Shown in pieces: positions 16,130-24,241 of a stretch of 64,000 nt of DNA. The notes under the pieces are model-generated. The model did not search any database. It was not told where the DNA came from and saw only the letters and a program-made list of their open reading frames with translations. The stretch spans positions 71,706 through 135,705 of the forward strand of contig CAZJQS010000006.1 in assembly GCA_964548175.1 (NCBI GenBank), given 5' to 3'. Positions within the stretch are counted from its first letter, which is position 1; each line of letters begins with the position of its first letter. The position numbers were made by a program, and so were the translations under genes. This DNA is from JANQPA01 sp964548175 (GTDB lineage Bacteria; Bacteroidota; Bacteroidia; Chitinophagales; Saprospiraceae).

Positions 16130-18661
16130 TTATGGGCGCTTACCCGTCATCGCTTTTTCATTATTCATAGGTACAATATCCGTACTATTCGAATAATCTC
16201 CAATCAGGTGCTTACAGAAATAATCCCCTCTCAGCCAGAAGAAATATTCATTCATATTTCCATAGCCATGTCGCTGGCCCGGGAACAAGAAGAAATCAAA
16301 ACGCTTGTTGGCTTTGATCAGGGCGTTGGCCATGCGGATGGTCAGACCGGGATGCACGTTGTTGTCGATGTCACCGGTCGTGATCAACAATTTCCCTTTG
16401 AGGTTCTTCGCCAGCTCAGAGTTTTTCTCGATGTCATATTTGAAGGTCACATTACCTTTGTCATCCGTCATTTCTTTTACGCCGTGATGTTTTTCACTCC
16501 ACCAGCGATTGTAGATATTATTCTCGTGATTACCGGAGGAGGAAACAGCTACTTTAAAGAAATCCGGATAAACGAGCATAGCTGCCGTCGACATAAAGCC
16601 GCCTCCGGAATGGCCGAAGATCCCTACCTTGTCGATGTCGATAAAATCATGACGGTCTGCCAGTTGTTCAATAGTGGTTTTTTTATCGGCCAGGCCGTAA
16701 TCCCGCAAATCTCCGTATCCGTAAGAATGGTACCATCTGGAGCGGGCAGGATGCCCGCCGCGGTTACCCATAGTTACCACGATAAATCCGAACTGGGCCA
16801 GGCGATCCGTGCGATCCATGCTGCCGGACCAGGATTTGTAAACGGACTCCGTCTGAGGACCAGGATAAACATAAGCAATGATGGGATAGCTTTTCGTAGA
16901 ATCGAAATCAAAGGGCTTGTACATTACCCCGTAGATGTCGGTGATGCCGTCGTCAGCTTTGACTTTATAAGGTTCAGGAAATCGATAGCCGGATTCCATG
17001 AGCTTGGAAAAATCAGCCGTTTCCAGGTCCATGAGCTTGTTGCCTTGTTTGTCATGCAGGGTGGAAGCCGGTACGGTGTTGACCCTGGAATAATTATTTA
17101 CAAAATAGGAGGCTTCGTCATTCATATCAGGCGCGTGCTCATAATTGCCGGGGTTTAGGAGTTTTAAGCCGCTGCCGTCGAAATTCACCCGGTAAAGGTG
17201 AACGTAATAGGGGTCTTCTCCGTCTTCCCTGCCATTGGCCCGGAAGTAGAGCACCCGGTTGTCTTCATCAACAGCCTCAATCCCGGCGCAATGATAAGGA
17301 CCGGAGGTGATCTGTTGTTTCAGCTTCCCTTCTCCATCGAATAAATAAAAATGTCCCCATCCGTCTCTTTCCGACCAGTGGATGAGCTCAGCCCCTCCAT
17401 TGACCAGGTGGAAAGGAATGCCTCTGTTTTCAACGTAGGGCTCCTGACGTTCTTCGATCAGGACCTGAACGGCTCCTGTTTCGTAGTTGGCTTTACAAAT
17501 ATCGATGCGTTTTTGATCCCGGCTGACCCTTTTAAAATAAATTTCATTGTTGTTTTCGGCCAGCCAGATAACAGGGTTGTAGTCGTTATCCCTGTCTTTC
17601 TTCAGGCGAGGTTTATAAAAAAGACTGAGCGTTTGGTCTTTGAAAGTGTCTGCCTGGATGATCTTTTGTTCTTTTTCTTCAAAATCAAAGACATGCAGCT
17701 CATACTGCGGAGCTTCCTTTTCGCCGGGCATGTGGTATTTATATTTCTCCAGCGTTGGGCGAGGCTCCGCCACAGAGTTGATCACAAACAATTCCTTTAC
17801 CTCCCGATAATCACCCTTGATCATCGCAAATCGGCGGGAATCAGGTGACCAGGCTACGCTTACTCGTTTGCGCTTGTCTTTATCTTTCTCCTTTTCAACT
17901 TCAGTTTCTCCACTTCCGGTGCTGTTAGAGCCATATCCAAAGAACTCAACCCCATCTTCTGTCCATTGATGTTCTACGATCGTGCTGTCTTTTTCATCTA
18001 TTTTAGCCTTTTCGTAATTTTCCTTATCCATCCAGTATAAATTGTGGTTTTTGGCGAAAAGGATGATCTCTCCATTAGGCGAGATATTAGCCCATCGGGG
18101 ATCTTCTTTGGGTTTTTCATAATCTTCCAGCAGCCTGAGTTCTCTGGTATTCAGGTCATATTCAAAAAACCAGGTTTTGGGTTTCATTTTTTTGGGTTTC
18201 TTCTTTTGGTCTTCCTGGTTTTCCTGTTGTGTTTTGCCCGCCTTATCGTCTGTATCTTCTTCTTCCTGATATTTACTTTGGATCTCAAAACGGATGGCGG
18301 TTTCGTTATTAATGAACTTTAGGTTTTTGATGGGCAGATGCTGGGCGTCGAAAGGATCTCTGGTCAGCCGGGTGATCTCCGCAGCCAGCCTGACTGGATC
18401 AAAAAGCAATTGTTTGGATCGACGAGCAGGATCAACAAGATAGTGCTTTGGACCGTCACTGGTTTCGTACATATACCAGAAACGCTCGGATTCTTTCAGC
18501 CAGTGGGGGGCCACCCGGGTGGAAAAGACCATTTTGTCCAGCTTGTCGGGCGAATATCTGGCGGCCAGCCTGTAATTGGCTTTGGTAATGGGTTCGTTTT
18601 GGGCAGTAAGACCCAGTCCGAAACTTAAAAGGAGAACAATGATGAGTTGTACTTTCTTCAT
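16130..18661 (-). CDS. S9 family prolyl oligopeptidase / DPP IV-like peptidase
   Basis: This is an 843-residue exported serine peptidase. The signal peptide covers residues 1-20 (ends LGLTAQ). A beta-propeller N-terminal domain (about 60-560) carries WD-like blades (WANISPNGEIILFAKNHNLY, VAWSPDSRRFAM) and is interrupted by a highly charged Lys/Glu stretch near 130-160. The alpha/beta-hydrolase domain has GHSGGG with Ser685, GDIDNNVH with Asp766 and GQRHGYG with His798, giving a complete triad. It probably trims peptides, often after proline, in the periplasm. The amidase gene ends 32 bases upstream on the same strand, so the two are likely co-transcribed. Confidence 0.92.
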   Translation of the reverse strand: MKKVQLIIVLLLSFGLGLTAQNEPITKANYRLAARYSPDKLDKMVFSTRVAPHWLKESERFWYMYETSDGPKHYLVDPARRSKQLLFDPVRLAAEITRLTRDPFDAQHLPIKNLKFINNETAIRFEIQSKYQEEEDTDDKAGKTQQENQEDQKKKPKKMKPKTWFFEYDLNTRELRLLEDYEKPKEDPRWANISPNGEIILFAKNHNLYWMDKENYEKAKIDEKDSTIVEHQWTEDGVEFFGYGSNSTGSGETEVEKEKDKDKRKRVSVAWSPDSRRFAMIKGDYREVKELFVINSVAEPRPTLEKYKYHMPGEKEAPQYELHVFDFEEKEQKIIQADTFKDQTLSLFYKPRLKKDRDNDYNPVIWLAENNNEIYFKRVSRDQKRIDICKANYETGAVQVLIEERQEPYVENRGIPFHLVNGGAELIHWSERDGWGHFYLFDGEGKLKQQITSGPYHCAGIEAVDEDNRVLYFRANGREDGEDPYYVHLYRVNFDGSGLKLLNPGNYEHAPDMNDEASYFVNNYSRVNTVPASTLHDKQGNKLMDLETADFSKLMESGYRFPEPYKVKADDGITDIYGVMYKPFDFDSTKSYPIIAYVYPGPQTESVYKSWSGSMDRTDRLAQFGFIVVTMGNRGGHPARSRWYHSYGYGDLRDYGLADKKTTIEQLADRHDFIDIDKVGIFGHSGGGFMSTAAMLVYPDFFKVAVSSSGNHENNIYNRWWSEKHHGVKEMTDDKGNVTFKYDIEKNSELAKNLKGKLLITTGDIDNNVHPGLTIRMANALIKANKRFDFFLFPGQRHGYGNMNEYFFWLRGDYFCKHLIGDYSNSTDIVPMNNEKAMTGKRP

Positions 18662-18693
18662 GATATATTTGAAATGGTTTGTTAATTTAGTGG

Positions 18694-20247
18694 TTAATCT
18701 TTACTTGCTATTTTCGGCGGTTTTCGGTGCTGGGTGCCTTGTTCGTAGGCATAGGTCAACTTTATGAGCGTCGGCTCATCAAACAGGCGGCCTAAAAATT
18801 GCAAGCCCGCCGGCAGATCGCCACTGGTATAGCCCATCGGTACAGTGAAAGCCGGCTGGCCCGTATGCGGTGCAATCACCTGGCTGTTATCCCCTTTATA
18901 CCCATCAAAATCTCCAATTTTAGCAGGCGGATGATTCCAACTGGGATAGATCATCGCATCCAGTTCCAGGCTGTCCATGGTGTTTTCGATCGCTGTTCTG
19001 AAAGCGATGCGCCGGGGATCTTCATAAGGGTCAAGGCAGGGACGTTCCTCCGTTCCCGGCGATTCCTCGCCATTGAGGAAGTCCTGCAGACTTTCTTCGA
19101 TGTAATCGGAATATTTGCCCGTAGCCACGATTTCCTCCAGGTTTTTAACAGGAACGCCGGGCCCCTGGGCCGCCAGGTAAGCATTGATGTCTTTTTTGAA
19201 CATCGGACACCACTGCCCACGCCGCAGCTGATCAAAATTAGGAACCTCAACCGGCTCCACGACGGTGGCGCCCAGCCGTTTTAAATCTTTCACGGCGGCT
19301 TGAAAAAGGGCCTTGACTTCAGGATGCGGATCATCCTCGCTTAAGGTGCTGAAGACTCCGATTCGGGCGCCTTGCAGGCCGTTTTTATCCAGATAATCCA
19401 TATAATTGTTCGCTATTTTGCCTTGGGCGTGCCGGGTAATGGGATCATTAGGATCATATCCGGCGATGATCTGTAATACTCTTGTGGCGTCTTCAACGGT
19501 TCTGCACATAGGACCGCCCACGTCGTTGCGCAGGTAGAGCGGGACAATACCTTCGCGGCTGGTCAGACCAAGCGTAGATCTGAATCCGACCAAGGCGTTA
19601 TGGGAAGAAGGCCCCCGGATGGAATTGCCCGTATCCGTTCCCAGGCCTACGGCGCCGAAGTTGGCCGCCACAGCGGCGGCGGTGCCTCCGCTGGAGCCGG
19701 CAGTAGTGTGTTCAAGGTTGTAGGGATTGTGGGTTTCTCCGGCGATAGAGCTGATGGTGACCATTGGGCTGAAGGCCCATTCCGCCATATTGGATTTAGC
19801 CAGTATGATGGCGCCGGCTTCTTTGAGTTTGCGGACCTGATAGGCATCGGTCGCGGGTTCAAAGCCGGCCAATGCTGCCGAACCGGCGGCTGTTTGCAAA
19901 CCAATGGTATTGTAATTGTCTTTGACGATCACTGGGATACCGTGCATGGGCCTGAGCTCTCCGGTTTTTTTCAACTCTTTGTCCAGTCGTCTGGCTTCCT
20001 CCAGTGCTTCCGGATTAAGCACCACAATAGAATTGATACCGGCGGATTGATCGTATCGGTTTATTCTGTCCAGGTAGGCTTTTGTCAGCTGGACAATGGT
20101 GAATGTTCCCTTTTGGTAAGCCGTATGGATCTCGGCCACCGTTAATTCCTCCAGCTTGATCTCAGGCTGATCCGGATTCCTGTTGCATGCATTGATAAAA
20201 AGCAAAAAGATGAACACCAATACATGGGGAAGATGTATCTTTTTCAT
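18694..20247 (-). CDS. Amidase-signature family hydrolase, lipoprotein
   Basis: This is a 517-residue protein with a lipobox at Cys21 (LLFINAC), so it is probably anchored in the envelope. The amidase-signature triad is visible: Lys109 in GIPVIVKDN, a Ser of the cis pair in GSSGG (184-188), and nucleophile Ser209 in TDTGNSIRGPSS. In many members that stretch reads GGSIRxPA, so this one has N for the second G. The family cleaves carboxamides, from simple amides to peptides. Bacteroidota carry many exported forms of unknown substrate. It leads the pair with the S9 peptidase, which suggests degradation of peptides or amide-containing compounds. Confidence 0.9.
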   Translation of the reverse strand: MKKIHLPHVLVFIFLLFINACNRNPDQPEIKLEELTVAEIHTAYQKGTFTIVQLTKAYLDRINRYDQSAGINSIVVLNPEALEEARRLDKELKKTGELRPMHGIPVIVKDNYNTIGLQTAAGSAALAGFEPATDAYQVRKLKEAGAIILAKSNMAEWAFSPMVTISSIAGETHNPYNLEHTTAGSSGGTAAAVAANFGAVGLGTDTGNSIRGPSSHNALVGFRSTLGLTSREGIVPLYLRNDVGGPMCRTVEDATRVLQIIAGYDPNDPITRHAQGKIANNYMDYLDKNGLQGARIGVFSTLSEDDPHPEVKALFQAAVKDLKRLGATVVEPVEVPNFDQLRRGQWCPMFKKDINAYLAAQGPGVPVKNLEEIVATGKYSDYIEESLQDFLNGEESPGTEERPCLDPYEDPRRIAFRTAIENTMDSLELDAMIYPSWNHPPAKIGDFDGYKGDNSQVIAPHTGQPAFTVPMGYTSGDLPAGLQFLGRLFDEPTLIKLTYAYEQGTQHRKPPKIASKD

Positions 20248-20298
20248 TTTATTGAAATTGTGGTTTGTTGGGGAAAGGATCTTTTTTGACTTCAGTGT

Positions 20299-20384
20299 GT
20301 CAAAAAAGAAGGCTTAACTTACGAAAAAAACAATTCTTCTAGGGTAAGAGGGAGGAAGAAAATCTTTTGACACACCCTCTAAGG
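20299..20384. repeat. Hairpin-ended element with TGTGTCAAAA ends
   Basis: TGTGTCAAAAAAG and CTTTTGACACACCC form outer arms. Inner CTTAC and GTAAG and AAGAAGG/TTCTTCT pieces add to the fold. It lies between the frameshifted serine hydrolase gene and the amidase gene, both transcribed leftward, and may end the former's transcript. It resembles family 1 elements in plan but not in sequence. Confidence 0.5.
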
Positions 20385-20414
20385 CTTATAAGATCGGATA
20401 AAGTTCAAGGCTTC

Positions 20415-21865
20415 CTAGGTATACCAAAAGCGTTCATAATTCTTTGCGTCAACAATGGTTTTAAAATGGACCAAAGCCTGATCGGGCTCGCCTTTATGAG
20501 CATAATATTCCCCCAGGTAAAGATTGGCATAAGGATTGTCAGGGCACTCAGCTAAAAGTTTTTTGCCGATTTTGATAATCATCTTGCCGAATAAATCTTC
20601 TTCTTCTTGATCTTTTTTGTTATCCAGGTTCATGATAAGGGCGTGCAAGAGTGATAGGTTGCCATAATTCTCATAGTCCGGCGCCCAGGGAATGATCGAA
20701 TAAATACAACGCCAGCTGCCTGCTTTTTCATCTTCAGAGGCCTGCCCCATAAAGCTTTTAGCTAGTCCCCAGGCCAGCAGTTGTTGTCTGATAATGGCAG
20801 TGCTTTTTTTATTACCAGATAGTTGCACCATCACCTCAGATAAATTTCCATTTGGACCTATATATTCGTACCCCGGATCCCTGTTTTGAAATACGAAATT
20901 TTTCAGAAAGCTCAGCGCAAACAGAGAATAGGTTATGTCTCCATAGATCAGCCTGGCCGGATCACTCATCAGGTTATTATTGGCCAAAAGGATCAGGGTA
21001 AGATCTTGATCAGGAACTTTCAGATACAAGCTTGAAAAACAATCGTATTGTCCGTAACCCCATACCAGTTTTTTTCCTGAAAATGTCTGCGTGAATATGC
21101 CCAGACCATAAGGGGAGTTTTGATAAAACGGGCGAAACATTTTCTTTTTGCTTTTTTTGCTGAGCAACCTATTGCGATTTAATGCTTCATCGAAAAGCAA
21201 CAATTCCCGGGCGGTCATCATCAGCCCGGCGGAGGCGGAAAAGCCTGGTTCGAATCGCCCCGGTTCAGTTTGTTGCTTAAAAAGATAGGGTTGGGCGAGT
21301 TTTTCACCTAATTGTTTAATTACCTCATCTCCGGATAAGAGGAATGCGTGCTCAATGGCCAGGGGCTCAATGATTTTTTCTTGTAACAGATCAGAAAAAG
21401 AACGGCCGCTTGCCTGTTCGATTACTTGTGTAAGAAAACCAAAGCGGAAGCTGTAGAAAAACTGTTCGCCGGGAACTCCCTGCGAAGTATGGGAAAGGAC
21501 ATGTTTGATCTTGATGGATGCTGGAATGTCTGCTTTTGGGAAGTATTTTTTCATAGAGTCTTCCACACTTAACAGACCTTCTTCTTCTAATTGAAAGATC
21601 AGTGTGGCGGCAAAAATTTTGGTTAATGAAGCGAGGGGGAAAATGGTATGGGTATCTACTTTTACTTTTTTTCCAGATCAGCATAGCCGTAGTACTTTTC
21701 AAAAATAATCCCGTCCCCTTTTTTAACGATAGCAGACATGCCGGGAAGGTGAAAATAACCTTGGAGGGCTTCAAGGTCACGGTCGAATTGTTCGTGAGGT
21801 GTCTTTTGAGCTGGGAGAGAAAAAGCGAGCAACAAATAAAAGAAGAAAAAGAGGAGTTCTTTCAT
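20415..21865 (-). pseudogene. Serine hydrolase (beta-lactamase/class C fold) broken by a one-base frameshift
   Basis: A frame starting at 21865 encodes a signal peptide and MSAIVKKGDGIIFEKYYGYA, then hits TAA at 21662. The adjacent frame continues the family without loss: DTHTIFPLASLTKIFAATLI (SxxK motif SLTK), IKIKHVLSHTSQG and IEQASGRSFSDLLQEKIIEP. The break lies in a run of seven As (Ts at 21666-21672 on the + strand). Eight would restore a frame of 483 codons. The usual YxN motif reads YSF, so even the restored protein may be a non-catalytic or altered member. The C-terminal 110 residues look helical, TPR-like (PYANLYLGEYYAHKGEPDQA). It could be a true mutation, a homopolymer sequencing error, or slippage. 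Confidence 0.78.
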
Positions 21866-21935
21866 AGGTTCGATTCATTTTAAGCGAGACGTAAAATAGC
21901 CGTTGTAATGACAACGGCAACCCGCTTAGGTTGCA

Positions 21936-22148
21936 CTAAAAATCCTCTTCCTCCTCCTCTAATATTTCCTTCACTCTGCCCACCTGCCCGTCATCCAGCA
22001 TCACTTTGATGCCGTGTGGGTGATGCGAAGACTTGGTCAGTATTCTTTTTACGAACCCTTCTGTCAGTTCGCCCGTGCGCTGGTCTTTTTTCAAAACGAT
22101 CCGGACCAGCTGCCCGGTTTTGATGTTGCTTCTTTTTGTGCCGTCCAT
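21936..22148 (-). CDS. YwbE family protein (DUF2196)
   Basis: This is a 70-residue basic-then-acidic protein beginning MDGTKRSNIKTGQLVRIVLK. KTGQLVRIVLKKDQRTGELT and HPHGIKVMLDDGQVGRVKEI match the small YwbE family, which has an SH3-like/KOW-like look and no firm function. The frame stays open 28 codons upstream, but those codons do not fit the family. The tail is a run of glutamates. Confidence 0.85.
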   Translation of the reverse strand: MDGTKRSNIKTGQLVRIVLKKDQRTGELTEGFVKRILTKSSHHPHGIKVMLDDGQVGRVKEILEEEEEDF

Positions 22149-22378
22149 TGGATGATGTTTTGAAAAGGCAATTTCGCTTTTTTTCCGAAAAAAATATAAC
22201 AATGAAGGAGTGTCATCCGTTGATGTTCGCAAAAGGTGATTTGCTAGCTAATAGCATTTTTTTATCGGTCTTTCTTGGAAGAAAAAAGAAATGTTGAGGC
22301 TGCGCGAATCTGCCGGCCGCCAGGCAGAAGGAGCCACCGGCTTTTTCCACCTTAAGCAACAATGCGTGGTAAATACCG

Positions 22379-22386
22379 TATATTTG
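22379..22386 (+). promoter_or_regulatory. Candidate -7 box (TATATTTG)
   Basis: TATATTTG fits TAnnTTTG and lies 87 bases before the ATG of the zinc-ribbon lipoprotein. No clear -33 TTTG is seen at the right distance. Confidence 0.45.
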
Positions 22387-22472
22387 CACCAAATCATCAT
22401 CCTTCCTTAACAGTAAAGGATGGCGCTGCAAGGGGCAGCAAATTATATCATTAAAGATCAAAAAATAATATC

Positions 22473-23195
22473 ATGAAGTGGACATCAACTTTTGTCATTG
22501 CCATACTAGCTATGTTGGCTATAGCTTGTTCGAACGATAAGACACCTCAAAGGCCGGGGCAGGTCATTCCGCCCACGAATCAGCCTATGCCTGCTACCAA
22601 CAACAATCCTGCCGCAGATATTCCTCCGGCTCAGGCGACTAACGCTTTGGGGGTATTTCACTATATTTGCCCGAACGGCGATCCCGGTGGCAGCGGCAGT
22701 GCGGGCGCTTGCGCTACTTGTGGAGCGACCTTAGTACACAACCAGGCCTTTCACGACAATGCGAATACTGACATTAATAGCCCTGAGATCAATATTCAGC
22801 AGCCGCAGATCGACCAGCCGGCCAATGCTGCACAGAATGCCGCAGGCGAATATCATTACACCTGCCCTAATGGCCATCCCGGCAGTGGCTCAGCCGGCGC
22901 CTGTGCTACCTGCGGCGCTACTCTGGCTCATAATCAGGCCTTTCACTCCACCGGGGCTTCCACAACTACCGCCCCGTCAGTTAACAGCAGCTCTAACGGA
23001 CCGATCAGCCCGATCATACAACAGCCTGGTCAGCAGCCTATGATCAATGTGCCTACCAGCCCTAAAACGGCTACCAACGCCACAGGTCAATATCATTACA
23101 TCTGCAGCAACGGCTGCTCCGGCGGGGCCGGTGCTTCCGGAACCTGCGCAAGTTGTGGCGCTCAATTAGTGCACAATCAGGCTTACCATAACTAG
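22473..23195 (+). CDS. Lipoprotein with three zinc-ribbon-like YHYxC repeats
   Basis: This is a 240-residue predicted lipoprotein with lipobox Cys19 (AMLAIAC). Three copies of a 32-33 residue module lie at about 62-94, 127-158 and 207-239, joined by Pro/Asn/Gln-rich linkers. Each module reads (F/Y)HY(I/T)C.NG, then a Gly/Ser/Ala-rich loop, C..CGA.L.HNQA(F/Y)H. The Cys-x2-Cys with a preceding Cys and following His residues would suit a bound metal such as zinc or copper. I know this HNQAYH-ending motif as a recurring tail on Bacteroidota proteins, but not its function. It stands alone with its own promoter-like box. It may handle a metal in the envelope. Confidence 0.8.
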   Translation: MKWTSTFVIAILAMLAIACSNDKTPQRPGQVIPPTNQPMPATNNNPAADIPPAQATNALGVFHYICPNGDPGGSGSAGACATCGATLVHNQAFHDNANTDINSPEINIQQPQIDQPANAAQNAAGEYHYTCPNGHPGSGSAGACATCGATLAHNQAFHSTGASTTTAPSVNSSSNGPISPIIQQPGQQPMINVPTSPKTATNATGQYHYICSNGCSGGAGASGTCASCGAQLVHNQAYHN

Positions 23196-23207
23196 TTAAA
23201 CAATTAA

Positions 23208-23357
23208 GGCCGTCTCATAAGCAGCCTACACCTTTGCACAGCCTAATAAATTTCTTTTTTAGTGGTCTTTTTTAAGAAAAATTTCATTTTCCTTAAAAAA
23301 GACCATTAAAAAAATACTATTAGCTGTCTGAGAAGGTCACGGCCTTTTGAGATGGCC
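23208..23357. repeat. Large imperfect palindrome between convergent genes
   Basis: Outer arms GGCCGTCTCA and TGAGATGGCC enclose a central hairpin TTTAGTGGTCTTTTTTAAG / CTTAAAAAAGACCATTAAA. Its plan (outer ends plus long A/T-rich central stem) is like family 1, but the sequences differ. It separates the convergent zinc-ribbon lipoprotein gene and the EI24 gene, and the right arm overlaps the plausible stop region of the latter's transcript. Confidence 0.6.
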
Positions 23358-23358
23358 T

Positions 23359-24099
23359 CTATACCTTTTCTTTCTCCAATCTTTTGACCGTTTCTGTAGT
23401 AGCCGCAGCTGCTCCTAGTGGAATAGCAAACAGAAACCCGATCCCCGTCAATAATAACAGCAGGAAGACAGCGCCGTTCCCAATGGCCAGCCCCCAGTGC
23501 CGGCGCACGAAGCGTACACTTCCTCTGACGCGAAAGTGCCGTTCCAGCGTAAAGTCCATGTTGCCAAAGCCGGCATAATAGGCTTGGACCAGGAAAATGA
23601 GAATAGCTGTAAAGGGCGTAAGGATCGGGATCAGTCCTAATAAGAAAAGCAGGAAAGTAAAGAAGAGTTCTCTGATGATGTTGCGCAGGGCAATGGTCAA
23701 ACCTCGGATCAGGTCGCTAAAAAATTGCTTAACAGTGAAAGCGATTTCCACTTTGTGTCCGGACATCCGGTTTTCTATTTTTTCCGACATTGGACTCATA
23801 AAGGGGGAAGCCAGCGCAATGACCAGCTGCCGGAATATGATCAATCCGATGGCGATGACGAAGATCGCCCCGAAAACAGCGGCTATTTTTTCCAGTGTCG
23901 CTTTTCCCCATTCCCATGGATACAAGGAGATCAGCCATTCTCCGATATTACCTGATATACCGTAGGCGGTTCCCAGGATAGCAATACCTAAGACTATGCT
24001 GACGAGAGCGGGGGCAATAAAAAATAGCCAAAGATTATATCGCCCAATGATCTCAAAGGCTTTGATGTAGGAGAAAGCTCCGTTGATGATGCCATTCAT
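23359..24099 (-). CDS. EI24 domain (CysZ-like) membrane protein
   Basis: This is a 246-residue polytopic inner-membrane protein with about five hydrophobic segments. The family pattern is present: NGAFSYIKAFEIIGRYNLWL at the start, PFMSPMSEKIENRMSG, and a central AYYAGFGNMDFTLERHFRVR followed by GLAIGNGAVFLLLLLTGIGF and a final amphipathic end. CysZ members move sulfate. Many Bacteroidota copies have no known role. It lies 142 bases after the trehalose gene in the same direction, so read-through is possible. Confidence 0.85.
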   Translation of the reverse strand: MNGIINGAFSYIKAFEIIGRYNLWLFFIAPALVSIVLGIAILGTAYGISGNIGEWLISLYPWEWGKATLEKIAAVFGAIFVIAIGLIIFRQLVIALASPFMSPMSEKIENRMSGHKVEIAFTVKQFFSDLIRGLTIALRNIIRELFFTFLLFLLGLIPILTPFTAILIFLVQAYYAGFGNMDFTLERHFRVRGSVRFVRRHWGLAIGNGAVFLLLLLTGIGFLFAIPLGAAAATTETVKRLEKEKV

Positions 24100-24241
24100 C
24101 GCTGATGTTTTTAATTCTGGTAGTAAAATATACGCTTAAAATGCCTGATTTTTTAGAAAAAACAATGCTTCTTCTACCTGATGAGGTGAATTTTCGACTA
24201 TGGAAAGCAAAACAGGATACTTTTCAAATGACCTCTTACTT

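Noticed and set aside
16100..17158. Open frame of 352 codons antisense to the S9 peptidase gene
   Set aside because: It lies wholly opposite the catalytic domain of a gene with complete family motifs, has no recognisable domain and has an amino-acid make-up typical of antisense frames (His, Ile, Val and Gly rich).
21391..21780. 129-codon frame overlapping the break in the serine hydrolase
   Set aside because: It is the third frame across the same region. The family motifs are in the two other frames.
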